Below are positions 1 to 12,095 of a DNA stretch of 64,000 nucleotides, in pieces. Under the pieces are notes generated by a model, which was given only the letters and a program-made list of their open reading frames with translations, had not been told where the DNA came from and made no database searches. Numbering within the stretch: position 1 is the first letter of the stretch; each line of letters opens with the position of its first letter. The stretch comes from Lithospermum erythrorhizon. Lineage: Eukaryota; Streptophyta; Magnoliopsida; Boraginales; Boraginaceae. Where the stretch lies: assembly GCA_019722365.1 (NCBI GenBank), contig JADFUC010000212.1, positions 1 to 64,000 of the forward strand, in the 5' to 3' direction. Made by a program: the position numbers and the translations under genes.

Positions 1-2442
1 CTCATTGTACTTCGTTCAGTTACGTATTGCTATCCCAAATAAGCATTGTAATAGAGGCAGAAATTTGCAAAAGAGAGTAAATCTTGTACTTTCGAATACA
101 AAATGACAACTTGACCCGGCAGGCTGGGATTTCAAAAGGAAAATACAACAATCAAAGCAGGTTGGCGACATAACAAAAGAGGCGTGAGGATCCTCGACCA
201 CCCGATGCTACTTTAGTGCTCTTAGCAAAAACTCTCCAACTGACCTCTTAGCTCAGTAGCCGTCTGTCGTCTGGCACAAATGGAAATGTAAGCCCCAAAG
301 CGAAAGGGGTATAAGCCGCGAAGCTTAGTGAAACTTAACATAGGGGTGAACTTACCATGCGGAGCAGGTCGGTCAATAATATAATAGTCGGATATGAATA
401 AAATACATATATCGGGACTACCAAAAGGTCATACAACATAATTCCACGAAGTCTCGGGACATAATACATGAAGATATAATAGAGAGGTTTCGGTAAACTG
501 CAATTCCAACAAGAAATCAGAGACTGACAAAGACTAAAACTCAGTCATCGAGCCTCCCCACATCTACCATTATCCCCGCGGTATACCAACCTCAATGCGC
601 ATATGCTCAATCCGTCTACCTCACGAGTGGACTAATCAATATCACCCCGCACTTATACCATGATATAAGGACCAAGAAGCAACATACACAAAGAGTATAA
701 GGCCATTCGCCTTGATACACTAAGTCTGAGGCACGTGATACACTAAGTATAAGGCACACAGCTTATACACTAAGTATAAGGCACACACATCTTATACACT
801 AAGTATAAGGCAATAGGTACTTATACGCTAAGTATAAGGCAAGCTGCACTTATACACAAAGTATAAGGCCAATATGGTCGCATATCCTGCTGTGAGGAAG
901 GAGAGTCACCTAACCCCTAATCATCCCGACTAAAGGTTCGCATCGATACTCGAGCCTCGAAACTCCGCGTAACCCAAACACTACTCTACTCCCCAAGCAG
1001 TATTACGGCGCGGCTAAAACATCTACGCGGTGTAAAATCAATCACAGCGACCCGACAAGGCCACAAACATACGAAAGTGCCGACAAGGCCCGCAGGGAGC
1101 TAATAGTACCCATGAGGCCACAAAGTTCGAGAAATATAAGTTGGGAGTTCGAGCCATAAAGCACCTCGAAGCCAATCTTCAGCCACAAAAATACCATCAC
1201 ATAATCATATCATGGCTCACACTAATAAAATACATATAATCATACAACACCAATCACGTATGCTATTCTCAGCATGTAATCATATCCGCAGTCCGCGTAT
1301 CCACGCAATTTAAAAAGTGAATATGTAAGGTAACACAGAGTAGAGATAAGTACTCGCCTCGGCTAGCTACCACACAAAACCTCCTTGAACACAATCACGG
1401 TGCTTTGCCCTTTTCACGATCAACGCCTAAACAAACACCGAGAAAGTATAATCAAGACCTCTTACAACACTTGCGTTCTAAAAAGATATATAACAAATTC
1501 TTAATTGGGAACTGGCTTTTCAAAGCGGTCTAACATGGCCGGATAAACTGCTCGTGCCTCAATCCCATCAGACTGACCAAATCGATCCCCGCTAAAATTC
1601 CATGCTATTACTTTATCATTACAAATCAACATAAGTCATTACAGTGTCAGCGTGTCACTGATTATGACCTATACTCCAAAATATCAATTACAACTCAACT
1701 TGGAATTAACTTTTCAACTAACTCCCTTTAATCAATTTTAAATCACCAATTTATCTCTGACCATTTCTGATAAGGTGAAATTAAAGCTTATACACATTTA
1801 AAGTCTTAGAAAAATATCACCTAGAAAAGTCAACTAAAACCTAAAAAGTCAACTTCGGCCATGCGTCCTCAAACAACCTCTAAATGTTGAATTCATCACT
1901 TGTATACATCATAGAACCCGTAACAAACTAAGATTCATCATAAATTAAAGTTATTCCAAAAATTGACCAAGAAAAATCAGCAAAACTCTAACTTTCTTAC
2001 CTCGAATCGTAGGAAAGATGTTGGGAAACCTTAACAATCAACTTGAGGATGTTTATGAGCCATAAAGTGAAGAATTGGAAGACAAAATTTTGATGTTGCT
2101 TGAGGGGGAGGGTCTCGGCCAAGCTTGCCAAGAAAGAGGAAGAAGACTTTGATATTTTGAGTGAATAGTGATGATAAGGATGAAAATGGAGACTTAACCA
2201 CTAAGTCTTAGGAAAATCGCACAGGAGTTTGTGCCCGAACCAAGCGAATCGAGTTATCGAACGACTTAACGATCTAACTTAACTCGAATTGTCCCCGGCT
2301 ATTACTACTAAATTATAAATGTAATTCGGCTCAAATAATTTACGAAATAATATTATTATCGAAATTATTTATACTATCTCCGGGTCCCACCACGAAAAAA
2401 TTTTAAAGTTTTTTTTTTTTCGTAACGGGTTATTCTGATACA
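1..2442 (-). repeat. 3' LTR of element A (runs off the window)
   Basis: Minus strand begins TGTATCAGAATAACCCG at 2442, just after a purine tract (plus CCCTCCCC at 2443-2450). It aligns by eye with the LTRs of element C over its whole length: TTGATTGTTG/CAACAATCAA, the GGATCCTC block at 187-194, and GTTGACTTTT blocks. By comparison with C it should extend a little beyond position 1. Confidence 0.8.
690..870. repeat. Palindromic minisatellite in LTR A
   Basis: Five or so units of about 33 bp, each holding CTTATACACTAAGTATAAG, a 7-bp stem with an ACTAA loop. This is the reverse complement of the TTAGT-loop form seen in plus-strand LTRs. Confidence 0.85.
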
Positions 2443-2589
2443 CCCTCCCCAATAAAATTTAGAGCCTCGAAATTTAACAACTAAGCAACCAAGAAGAACA
2501 ATATCCTTAGCACAAAATCAAATATCGCACAAAAATAAAAGCAAATACTGACTCGCATCTCCTCGAAAAACTGCGAATGCTTGATTTTC

Positions 2590-4000
2590 ATCTGTCCTCC
2601 AGTTCCCGAAGTAAGCCTCTACTTGGCCCAGTTCCTCCACATGACTTTCACTAAGGCTACAACCTTACTCCTCAAAACCTTCTCTTCCGGTCCAAAATGC
2701 TCACGATTAACCATGAAGCGTGAGGTCCTCACTCCGAGAAAGCTTCCGCGGAAGTGAGCTTCCCTAAGAAATATGCGACTAAATCGAGGATATACTTCCT
2801 CAAAGCGAGGATACATGGAACACATTATGAATCAATCTAAACTCGGAGGAAACGCCAACGATAAGCCACAGAACTGACTCTCCGAGATCTCAAATGGTCA
2901 ATGCGGGGCTGACTTCCACTTTCCTCCCAGGCAGCATCGGCTCCTTCCACGGAGATACCCTCACGAACACACGGTCTGCAAGGCCTCAAGCGACAAATGC
3001 ACTGCGATGATACGCATACTTCTTACATACATCATTTGTCCTCAGTCTTCTTTGAATCAACTTTGTTGCATTCTCTTGAACCTAAATAGCCAACTCAGAA
3101 CCGTAGACTTTCCTCATCTACCTCGTTCCAACAAGCTGGGTCACGACACCTCCGCCCATACAATGCCTCAAATGGTGCCATCTCAATACTAGCATGGAAG
3201 TTGTTGTTGTAGGCGAACTCTATCTTGGGCAACTCATCGTCCCGATTCGAAGTTCGAACACGAGGCTTCGAAGCATATCCTCCAATGTCCGTATCGTCCT
3301 CTCAGATTGCCCATAAATGCAGGGGATGAAAAGATGTGCTCAACTACACTCTAGTCCCGGTGCCTCACGAAACCCCTCGAACCTGAAGTGAATCTAGCGT
3401 CGCGGTCAGAAATGTCGACACGGAACCCGTGCAACCTCGCGTCGATCCACATAGATCTTATTTAGTCTCGAGGCCCATACGTAGATCTAATAGGTAGCAA
3501 ATGAGCCGACTTCGATAACCTATCCACAATCACCCAAATCCCGTCGTAATGGCCTCGATGTCACAGGAAGCCCCGAGCCACGAAGTCCATGGTGATATTC
3601 TCCATGTCGCTCGGGGAATAGGAAAGTGCGCAATAAACCGTAGGATCTCACCATGTTCGGCCTTCACACGCTAACAAACCAAAGCGCTTTGCCACAAACT
3701 CTGCTGATCTCTCTCTTCGTACACATTACCAATCGTCAACCTCAAGTCACGGTTTATGCTGTGCTACCAGTTAATGTCTGTTGTAGGGAGTATTATGGGC
3801 CTCGTCAATCTCCCATAAATTTCATCCCGAATCACGGTACTGCTTGATACGCCATTCATCCTAAAGGCTCCACTCTCATCAAGCGTGAAATACGTCACGG
3901 CCCCATTTCACCATCCACTAACACGCAGTCTACCGTCACCATTTGGCTGCAATGCTAGATTCGATCCACAAGCAACGGTCAAACTCGTATAGGCGAAAAA
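2590..4000 (-). pseudogene. Element A integrase and chromodomain-like C-terminus
   Basis: Minus-strand translation in shifting frames gives the H2C2/core remnants, then LEDMLR, IHNVFHVSS and, at 2619-2825, EKVLRSKVVALVKVMWRN. The last motif is the chromodomain-region signature of Tekay-type elements. Frameshifts and stops are frequent. Confidence 0.7.
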
Positions 4001-4189
4001 TCTCCGTCCTTCTGAGACATCAAAAATCGACTCCACCTTGTTTCATCTCTCTCTCACAGGTCCTTTGATTTCCCCTTTCTACTCGGTCTCGGCCTACTAC
4101 GTTGCGCTACAGGTGAATTTTCGATAGTCAAGTCACAATCAACGATGAACTCCATCCGTCTCCCTCACGTCAAATTCAAATCTCTGCGT

Positions 4190-5740
4190 TGGAAGATATT
4201 TCAAACTCTTATGATCGGTAAAAAATCGCATAACCCCATGCAGACGGTGTCTCCATAATTTCAAAAAGCGCAAAGACTATCGCCCCAGCTCGAAGATCAT
4301 GGAGTCGGATAGTTCTTCTGTTGATTCCTCAATTGTTGAGGCATGGGCAATCACGCTTCCCATTTTGGATCAGCAACTTTATTTGATGCGGCGTCGCTAT
4401 AAATCATGTAGCCCTCGGAACCCGGATGGGTATCGCTAACACTTTGGAGCCGAAGTCAACATCCCCGCTTTAATACCACGAAGCAATCCTCACTTGATCA
4501 TCATCCCGAATAAGCGGAACACTAAGTCAGCGGCCAATGGCGTGTAATCAAGGAAAAGTCCTTGATGAATCTCACAATAATAACCGGCTAACCCCAAAAA
4601 CTCTAACCTCCGACACACACACTCGTGGACTGGCTCCCGGTGTTCCTGACACTCCGCTTACGTGGATCAACACAAATACCCTCGCCCAAATAACATGACG
4701 GGGTGCACTTTCGCTGACAGAACTCACATTTGAAACTTGGCATACAGCGAGTCTTTGTCTCAAGGTCTTCAACACGATCTGCAAATGCCTCTCATGTTCC
4801 TCCTCCCCTGCGGAATATATCGGGAATATCATCAATGAATACCACCACAATTCGTCGGATACTCGAGAAATACCGGTTAAATGAATCCATAAAAGGCCGA
4901 TTGCATTTGTCAATCAAATGGCATCACCATAAATTCATAATGTCAATAACGAGATCGGAAGAAAGCCGATTTCGGAATATCTCTCCTTTGATCCTCATTG
5001 ATGATAACGGACCCATGGTCGATCTTCGAGAACACGCGTCGCCCGGTGATCAAACAAATGCTTCAATTAGATCAATGGGTATCGGTTCTTAATGGTCACT
5101 TTATTATTTGCCTATAGTCGATACACGGCCTGTCCGAACCATCCTTCTTTTTCTAAGCAGCCATTTAGTGCTTGGAGATAAACAAGTCGGTGAACCCGCT
5201 TGTCCGGCTGACTCCACATGCTTGAGTCAAATTCACACCTTCGGCTGGACCCATCTGTCTGAGTGGAAGAGAAATTGGTGCCGTACAGGGGAATAACCTC
5301 AATAAATTCGATCTCCACTACATGTGACCAGAGTGAGGAGTCCTCGAGGAAAGACATCCTCGAACTCTACAACAACCGCGCATCTTCGATGCCTTACCTG
5401 CTTACCACTCGAATCAACCACATACCCCGAGAGGCCAATGCGCCTTTCGAATCAATCTCTAGCCTCGAGTGTTGATACAAAACTCGAAAGCCAAAATCTT
5501 TCTGTCTCGCCGAATGGGATATGCGGTCTCAGAGACCCCGCAATATCTCGCTTCGTGCTTGATCAACAAACGGCATGATGTTTCCTGACCAATCCGTACG
5601 AAGATAAGATCAAAATTAAGCTCGAATGGAAGCGTCGACGGAATATATTTGACCGCATATATATACTCAAAAGGGCAGTCTACATATACAAATCAACCTG
5701 TGACTTTCCTACTTGGGGTATCGCCAATCTTTAGTGGAAT
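4190..5740 (-). pseudogene. Element A protease, reverse transcriptase and RNase H remnant
   Basis: Near 5730-5470 the frame resembles the protease end (…TDWSGNIMPFVD… and FVSTLEAR). It is followed by VEFEDVFP-like sequence, [10 protein letters not shown] near 5095-5060, and the RT block with NAIGLLWIHL, VVVFIDDI-like and EEEHERHLQIVLKTLRQ near 4913-4730. The frames change several times. Confidence 0.7.
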
Positions 5741-5824
5741 AGGCAAAGCGAGCCAACATCACAGATAAAGTAGAACAAAACTCTAAGAAACAAAAGAATA
5801 CGTAGCCCGTAATCAAAGCAAAAC

Positions 5825-7366
5825 CTAAACCTTTACTAATCGTCCCCGACTAAGGGTGGCATCCGATACTCGGGCCTGAGCTCGCATAACCCAAACACTA
5901 CTCTCTCCCAACGATGTATTTACGGCAGTAAAACATCTGCTTGATTGTAAATCAATCGCAGCGGCCCGACGAGGCCCTGAAACATACAAAAGTGTCGACA
6001 AGGACACGGGCGTACAATAATTGCCCGTGAGGCCACAAAGTTGAAATATAAGTTGGGAGGAGTTCAAGCCATCACTTTACCTCGAAGCCAATCTTCAGCC
6101 TTCACGAAAAATGCCATCCGCATGAAATCATATCAGCAAAAGCTCGCTGGAAATAAAATCACATATAATCATACAACGATCACGTATGCTATTCTCGCAT
6201 AATAATCATATCACAATCCTGCGTATCACTGAATTTAAAATGAGTATAGGTAACACCGTGAGATAGAAATCTCTTCGCCTCGGCTAGCTACCATAAAACC
6301 TCCTTGAACCTGATCACAATCCTTGCCACTTTTCACACTTTGTCAGCTAAACAAACACCAGAGGAAGTATAATCGAAGACCTCTTGCAACCTTTGCGTTC
6401 TAAAAGATATATAACAAATTCTTAGTGGAACTATTTTCAAACGGTCTAACATAGCGGATAAACTATCGAATTATATTGTCGGACACAACCAAATGTCCGA
6501 TCCCAGCTAAAATTCCATCTTATTGCACATCATTCTGAAATCAACATAAATCATTCTAGTTAATCAGCGTAATCCCTAATTAACAACCTATACTCCAAAA
6601 TATCAATTACAACTCAACTTGGAATTAACGCTTTTTCAACCTAACTCCTTTAATCAATTTTAAATCACCAATTTAACCTCGCAATGCTTCTGATAAGGTC
6701 CCGATTAAACTTATACACATTTAAAGTCTTAGAAAAATATCACCAGAAAAGTCAACTTTAAAACCTAAAAGTCAACTTCGGCCATAACGTCCTCAAGCAA
6801 TCTCTAAATCATGAATTCATCTTGTATACATCATAGAACCCTTAACAAACTAAAAGATTAAATGCATAAAATTAAGTTATTCCAAAAGTCAACCAAAAAT
6901 CAACCAAAATACAAAAACAACACCTCGAATCGTAGGAAAAGATGTTGGGAAACAGCAACAATCAACTTGAGGATATTTATGAGCCATAAAGTGAAGAATT
7001 GGGAAGTCAAAATTTTGATGTTGCTTGAGGAGAGATCTCGGACGGCTGCCCAGAAGAGGAAGAAGACTTTGATATTTTGGTGAATAGTGATGATAAGGAT
7101 GAAAATGGAGACTTAACCACTAAGTCTTAGGAGAAAATCGCCTGAGGAGTTTGTGCAGACAAAGCCGAATCGAGTTATCGAGCGACTAGCAATCTAACCC
7201 AACCTTTCCGAATTGTCCCCGGTATTACTACTAAATTATAAATGTAATTCGGCTCAAATGATTGGCGAAATAATATTGTGTCGAGAGTATCTATACTATC
7301 TCTGGGTCCTTCTGGCCAGAAAAATTTTAAATTTTTTTTTTTTAAATGCTTGGTTATTCGCCTACG
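5825..7366 (-). repeat. Truncated 5' LTR of element A
   Basis: Matches left-LTR positions 927-2442 in the same orientation, for example GATACTCG...CCCAAACACTACTC and the CACTAAGTCTTAGGA block. The right boundary is near the GGTTATTC at 7352-7359. The missing 3' end shows that a deletion joined it to pol. Confidence 0.75.
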
Positions 7367-7382
7367 TATATATGACCTCACT

Positions 7383-7855
7383 TTGAGGTCCCATGCTGTT
7401 CTTTGTGGTGGAGCTATTGGTATATAAATTGTACATCCAAATATTTCTCTTTAGATAGGATGATTTAGAAGGGATGACAATTAGGCGTGATACGAGATCG
7501 AGATAAGGTAGAAGCCCTTAAAAGCCATTAGGAAAATTTGATCTAGATTTCAAAATTTGAAACTTAATGCGTCTAATTTTCATAAATCTCAGATTTTATT
7601 ACTAATGCGATCTATGAGAATTCATTACCCACATATTTAAGAGTTTTAAGATTAATATTATTAAGGAAGTTAAAAAAGCATCTTAACCTAATATACTAGA
7701 TTTAGGATAAGGAAATTTTTCAAATTGATATAAAATTTGATTAAAATCTCCTAAAAGAATTAGAGGTTCATTAAGGTAGTTTAATAAAAGTGATTCTAAA
7801 GATAACCATGTTGTAAGGCTATCATTTAAATGAGGATGACCATAAAGACAACCTA
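7383..7855 (-). pseudogene. LINE endonuclease fragment between elements A and B
   Basis: Minus-strand reading from about 7852 gives GCLYGHPHLNDSLTTWLSLE then LLLNYLNEPLILLGDFNQ, matching the L1 APE-endonuclease block around the LGDFN motif. One stop comes after roughly 60 codons, and frameshifted sequence follows. It is cut off exactly where the element B LTR starts, so B probably inserted into it. It has no start codon. Confidence 0.6.
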
Positions 7856-10477
7856 TGGAATAACCCGTTCAGTTAATTTTGATAATAATATTAACCAATT
7901 CATAAAATTTATTTGGCCCGAGATTACATTTTATAATTTAGTGGTAGTGGCGGGGACAATTGAGGATTAAGTTTGATCGTTCAAGCGTTCGATACTTTCG
8001 ATTAAAGCAATTTCGGGCACAAACTCCTGTGCGGTTTTTCATGACTTAGGAGTTAAGTAGCATCTTCATCATATCATCACAAAACACAAAATAACTCCTC
8101 GCTTCCCTACCGTTTTGGCAGAACCCCGTGTCGACTCAAACACGAAATTTTCTTCCATTTCTTCAATTTGTTGCATATAAGATCCTCGAGTTGTTTGTTA
8201 AGGCTTCCCGACATCTTTCCCTCGATATTGAGGTATGAAAATAGAGTTTTGGTTGATTTTAAGGTTTGACTTTTGGGTTGACTTTTATTAACTTCAATTT
8301 TTATGTTGATTCTAAGTTTGTTATGGGTTCTATGATGCATATAAGTAATGAATTCATAATTTAGAGGTTGTTTAAGAATGTTATGGTTGAGTTGACTTTT
8401 AGTTAGTTGATATTTTTTAAGACCTTAAATGTGTAGGAAGTTTAATTGAAATTATTTGGCCAGCTATTGTGAGGTTAAAATTATGATTTAAAAATTGATT
8501 AAAGGGAGTTAGGTTGAAAAAAGGTAATTTGTAAAATTTGAGTTATAATTGATATTTTTGGGTATAGGTTGTTAATTATGGACTTGAGGTTAAATATAAT
8601 GACTTATAATTTGATATGAAATGTTAAAATAATAAAGGTGGAATTAGCGGGAGAATCGATTGGGTTGTGTCCGGCGAGTTATTAATTCGTTATTTTTATC
8701 GAGTCATTTTAGACCGTTTAGAACTAGTTCCACTAAGAGTTGGTAGTGTATCTTCTAGAAGCCTTAGTATAGTAGTAGGTTTTGATTATACTTTAAGGCG
8801 TTTTTGAAATAACCCGTTCCGTATAAGCAATTTCCTTAAGGTGATTTTAGTCGCCCGGTTGAGTGTTTTGCGGTTAAAGTAAAAATTTTCTTTATGGAAT
8901 AATGATTACATGGGTTGGGCGATAATATATTTTGAGAATAGAAATTTAATTGGACTCGTGTTCGAATTTGGTTGGTAAACCGAGTAGAGAAGCGATATAG
9001 GCAAACCAAACTTGACCAAACTACCCTTGAGGGTCCCACTTCCCACCTAACCCCACTATACTTATATTTATCCTATTGTAAAGCTTATCACAAACCAAAA
9101 ATCTCCTTCTTCCTCTTAAGCTTGGCCGAACCACCCCTTCCCCCTTTCCTTTGATTTTTTTTTCATTTTCTTGGCAAATCTTGTGGAATCTAGCTTAATA
9201 GCTTACCGTTTCCCGTCTAGTTGATCAAGGTATGATCTTTACTCTTCGAATTTCATTATTTGGAGCTATAGTTGACTATATAAGAGTTTGACTTTTATGT
9301 TGACTTTTAGATTTGGATGTTATTATGTTATAGCTTTGTTATCTAAGTATCAGTGAGGTGATTAGAGGTGATTTGGAGTAGTTATTGGGATTGGAAAGTG
9401 TTGTAAGTTGGATGTTGACTTTTATTAATTTTGCTTGATTGAGCTTCTAAATGATAATATGAGGATGGTGGACTAGAATATAGTTGATTTGGGTATAGAA
9501 TTATTGGTTTGGATAGGAATAAGTTAGGGATTGGGTTGAAAGTTTGGGGAAAGTTAGGTATGCTAATTGGTGCTTGTATTGGAGGTGTATTTAATGAATT
9601 AATTAGTTTTTAGAATTGATTCTTGGGTTGTTTAGAATGTGTTTAGGAGGTTATTGTTGGAGTAATTAGGTGATGGCGAATCTGAGATTTTTCTTGAAAT
9701 TAGCGATTTGAATATAATTATGTCGGAATGTTATAGATATCAATCTTGGAATAGAATCCTTGCTAAGAGTTATAAATTCGAATCGTGAGGCTGGTATAAC
9801 ACTTGGGGGTACACATATATGTTAAGAGAGGACTACATGGAATGCTATTATAATATCTAATTTCTTTGAATAGGAATTGAGGATACAACACGAAAGGCAC
9901 TTTAGTCTTTGTTGATACTACTGGACTTGAGGTGAAGTCTGGAAATCTCACGGTAGGAGCCTTTTTATGTATAATATGTTGTATATACTACATATGATAT
10001 TTTGAGATTATTCGGATATATGTGTATTGTGTGTGACCGCTTAGCGATATTATGTGGAAGTGAGATTTTAAGGTTATACTTTGAAATAATTGAAGTTATG
10101 ATTGATATTATGTACATTTGATTCGATTCATATGATGAAATAATTGAGATTCTGAGTTATATTATGAGATAATTGAGACTATAATTCATATAATGAGATA
10201 TTAGTGATTATGAATTATATCATGGGATAGTTGTGAACATGATTTATATTATGAGGCGTGTGTGACTATGTGCTACTTATATATGTGGTGTCTTGTGTGG
10301 GCGTGTCTTTGATGTGTTTGATTGATTTATGTGTTACTTGCGGAGCGGTGGTGACCCCGACCGGGAGGTTTGGCGTGGTGTGCATATCGTGTGGGTTGCC
10401 CCGTGGATTCGGGAGGTTTGGTGTGATATGCACATTGAGGGGTGTAGCCTCGGTCGGGAGGATGGAGGTGGAGGCCT

Positions 10478-10615
10478 CGTCACTGATTATTTGGAGTGGA
10501 TTCTCCTTGTATTGTGTATTATTTGGAGGTGGATTCTCGCTATGTGTGTATTATTTGGAGGTGGATTCCTCGTATGTGTATTATTTGGAGGTGGATTCCT
10601 CGTTTGATGATTTTG
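10478..10615 (+). repeat. 30-bp tandem repeat in the nested LTR
   Basis: About four units of TTATTTGGAGGTGGATTC plus a variable CTCGTATGTGTA-like tail. The same unit is found inverted in LTR D at about 60050-60195, which ties the two LTRs to one subfamily. Confidence 0.9.
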
Positions 10616-10732
10616 TGTGTTAAATTTTGTTTCCATTAGATGAGTATGTGTTATTCGGGTTGTAGGCTCATGTGTATTATCTCTGTGACTTTTTAGACTG
10701 ATTATTAAATCATGTAAGCTTGGTTAATAATT

Positions 10733-10749
10733 GTATATATATATATATG
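10733..10749. repeat. (TA)n microsatellite
   Basis: About eight TA units inside the nested solo LTR. Confidence 0.85.
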
Positions 10750-11867
10750 ACTTTGAAAATATGAGGGACCAAATACATGATATTTGTATTCACTCGGCTT
10801 AATAGGCGACTCACATTCTACGTAGGCGGGGCGTTTATGCAGGTCTCTTAGGTGATCCTTGAGGTGGCGGGGATGCATTAGCCTTCTTGAGCTGAAGATC
10901 TTAGGTAGGCGGTGGTGGCTTAGGAAGTCCTCATCAGTCATTTCTTTTTGTCAAAAATTTGTATATTTGAGGCCCCGAGGTGGATTGTATTATATTGTGA
11001 GTCATTTGTCATACTTTCCTTATGATGTATTTTGGATATGTGTTACATTTGTCCGTTATTTTTGGATGTATTGTTGGAACACCACGATGGAAATAGGAGC
11101 TTTATTTTGATAATGTCGGCGAGGTTATGTTGTTATTGTATCCATCGTTTGGTGACTACTAGTATCTGAGTTGTAATGATCTTAACCTCGGGCGGTAGGC
11201 TTGGGGTGGAGTGGTCTGAGTTTTGTTAGGGGTTGATCGTGGAAAGAGGCCGGGTTACGTGATTGTGTTCGCGAAGGTTTTGTGGTAGCTAGCAGAGGTG
11301 AGTACTTATCTCATGGGTGTTACTTTACGTACTTACTTTAAATTGTGTGAACATGTTATTGTGGTATGATTATGTGAGAATGATGTACATGTCATTGTGT
11401 TATGATTATGTGAGAATGATATACATGTAATTGTTGTATGATTATGTGTGATTCATTTGTGTGAGCCATGATATGATTATGTGATTGTGATATTAGTGTT
11501 GAAGATTCGTTGGAGGTAAGTAATAGCTTGAACTCCCAACTTATATTCGATTTACGTGGCTTGTATCGTCATTGTTGTATTTAAATGGCCTTATCGGCAC
11601 TTATGTATTTACGTGGCCTTGTCGGCATATGTATTCTGTGGCCTTGTCGGTTATGATTGATTTATGATTGTGAGATCAAATGTTTATTTGTGTGCTTTAG
11701 CTTTGTTTGGGGTAAGTAGTTGAGGATTTATTGAGAGGTGTTGGTTGGGTATATATGACTTTGAGGGGTGACTTGAGTATCGAGTTTGACCACATGTTGG
11801 GATGATTAGGGGTTAGGTGACTCTCGCTTCGCTTACCCCGGGGAATATGTAACGCTATTGGCACTAT

Positions 11868-12095
11868 CTTGGTATATAAGTGCAGTGTGAGATCTATTAT
11901 CACTTTGCTATGTGCATTGTTGGTGTTGGCCTTATACTTCGGTATAAGTGCAGTGTGAGATCTATTATCACTTTGCTATGTGCATTGTTGGTGTTGGCCT
12001 TATACTTTGGTATAAGTGCAGTGTGAGATCTATTATCACTTTGCTATGGGCATTGTTGATGTTGGCCTTATACTACGGTATAAGTGCAGTGGTTA
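11868..12095 (+). repeat. 68-bp tandem repeat with hairpin core in LTR B
   Basis: Three full units plus a part, spaced 68 bp (starts near 11941, 12009 and 12077). Each has CTTATACTTCGGTATAAG or a close variant (loops TTCG, TTTG, TACG) followed by CAGTGTGAGATCTATTATC. The units are nearly identical, so the expansion is recent relative to the rest of the LTR. Confidence 0.9.

Larger units (their letters stand above)
1..7366 (-). mobile_element. Chromovirus A (Ty3/gypsy, Tekay/Del-like), minus strand, gag-less
   Basis: Order on the minus strand: 5' LTR (about 5825-7366), protease remnant, RT and RNase H region, integrase (2619 to about 4000), polypurine tract, 3' LTR (2442 leftward past the window edge). 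The 5' LTR copy stops at the point matching position 927 of the left copy and runs straight into protease sequence, so the 3' part of the LTR, the primer site and gag were lost in one deletion. Many frameshifts; not autonomous. Confidence 0.85.
8805..11219 (+). mobile_element. Solo chromovirus LTR nested in the 5' LTR of B, with 5-bp TSD
   Basis: Starts TGAAATAACCCGTTCC and ends GTGGTCTGA. The 5 bp GTTTT occur just before (8800-8804) and just after (11220-11224). Removing the segment and one GTTTT rejoins CTTTAAGGC with GTTTTGTTAGG, matching the uninterrupted LTR of element C (AAGATTGTTGTTAGGC). No internal genes, so it is a solo LTR of about 2.4 kb. Confidence 0.8.

Noticed and set aside
10478..10615. 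CRISPR-like regular repeats
   Set aside because: A tandem array in a plant LTR with no unique spacers and no cas genes.
10258..10623. 121-codon open frame
   Set aside because: Its second half is a translation of the 30-bp tandem repeat inside an LTR (repeated YYLEVDSS), not a gene.
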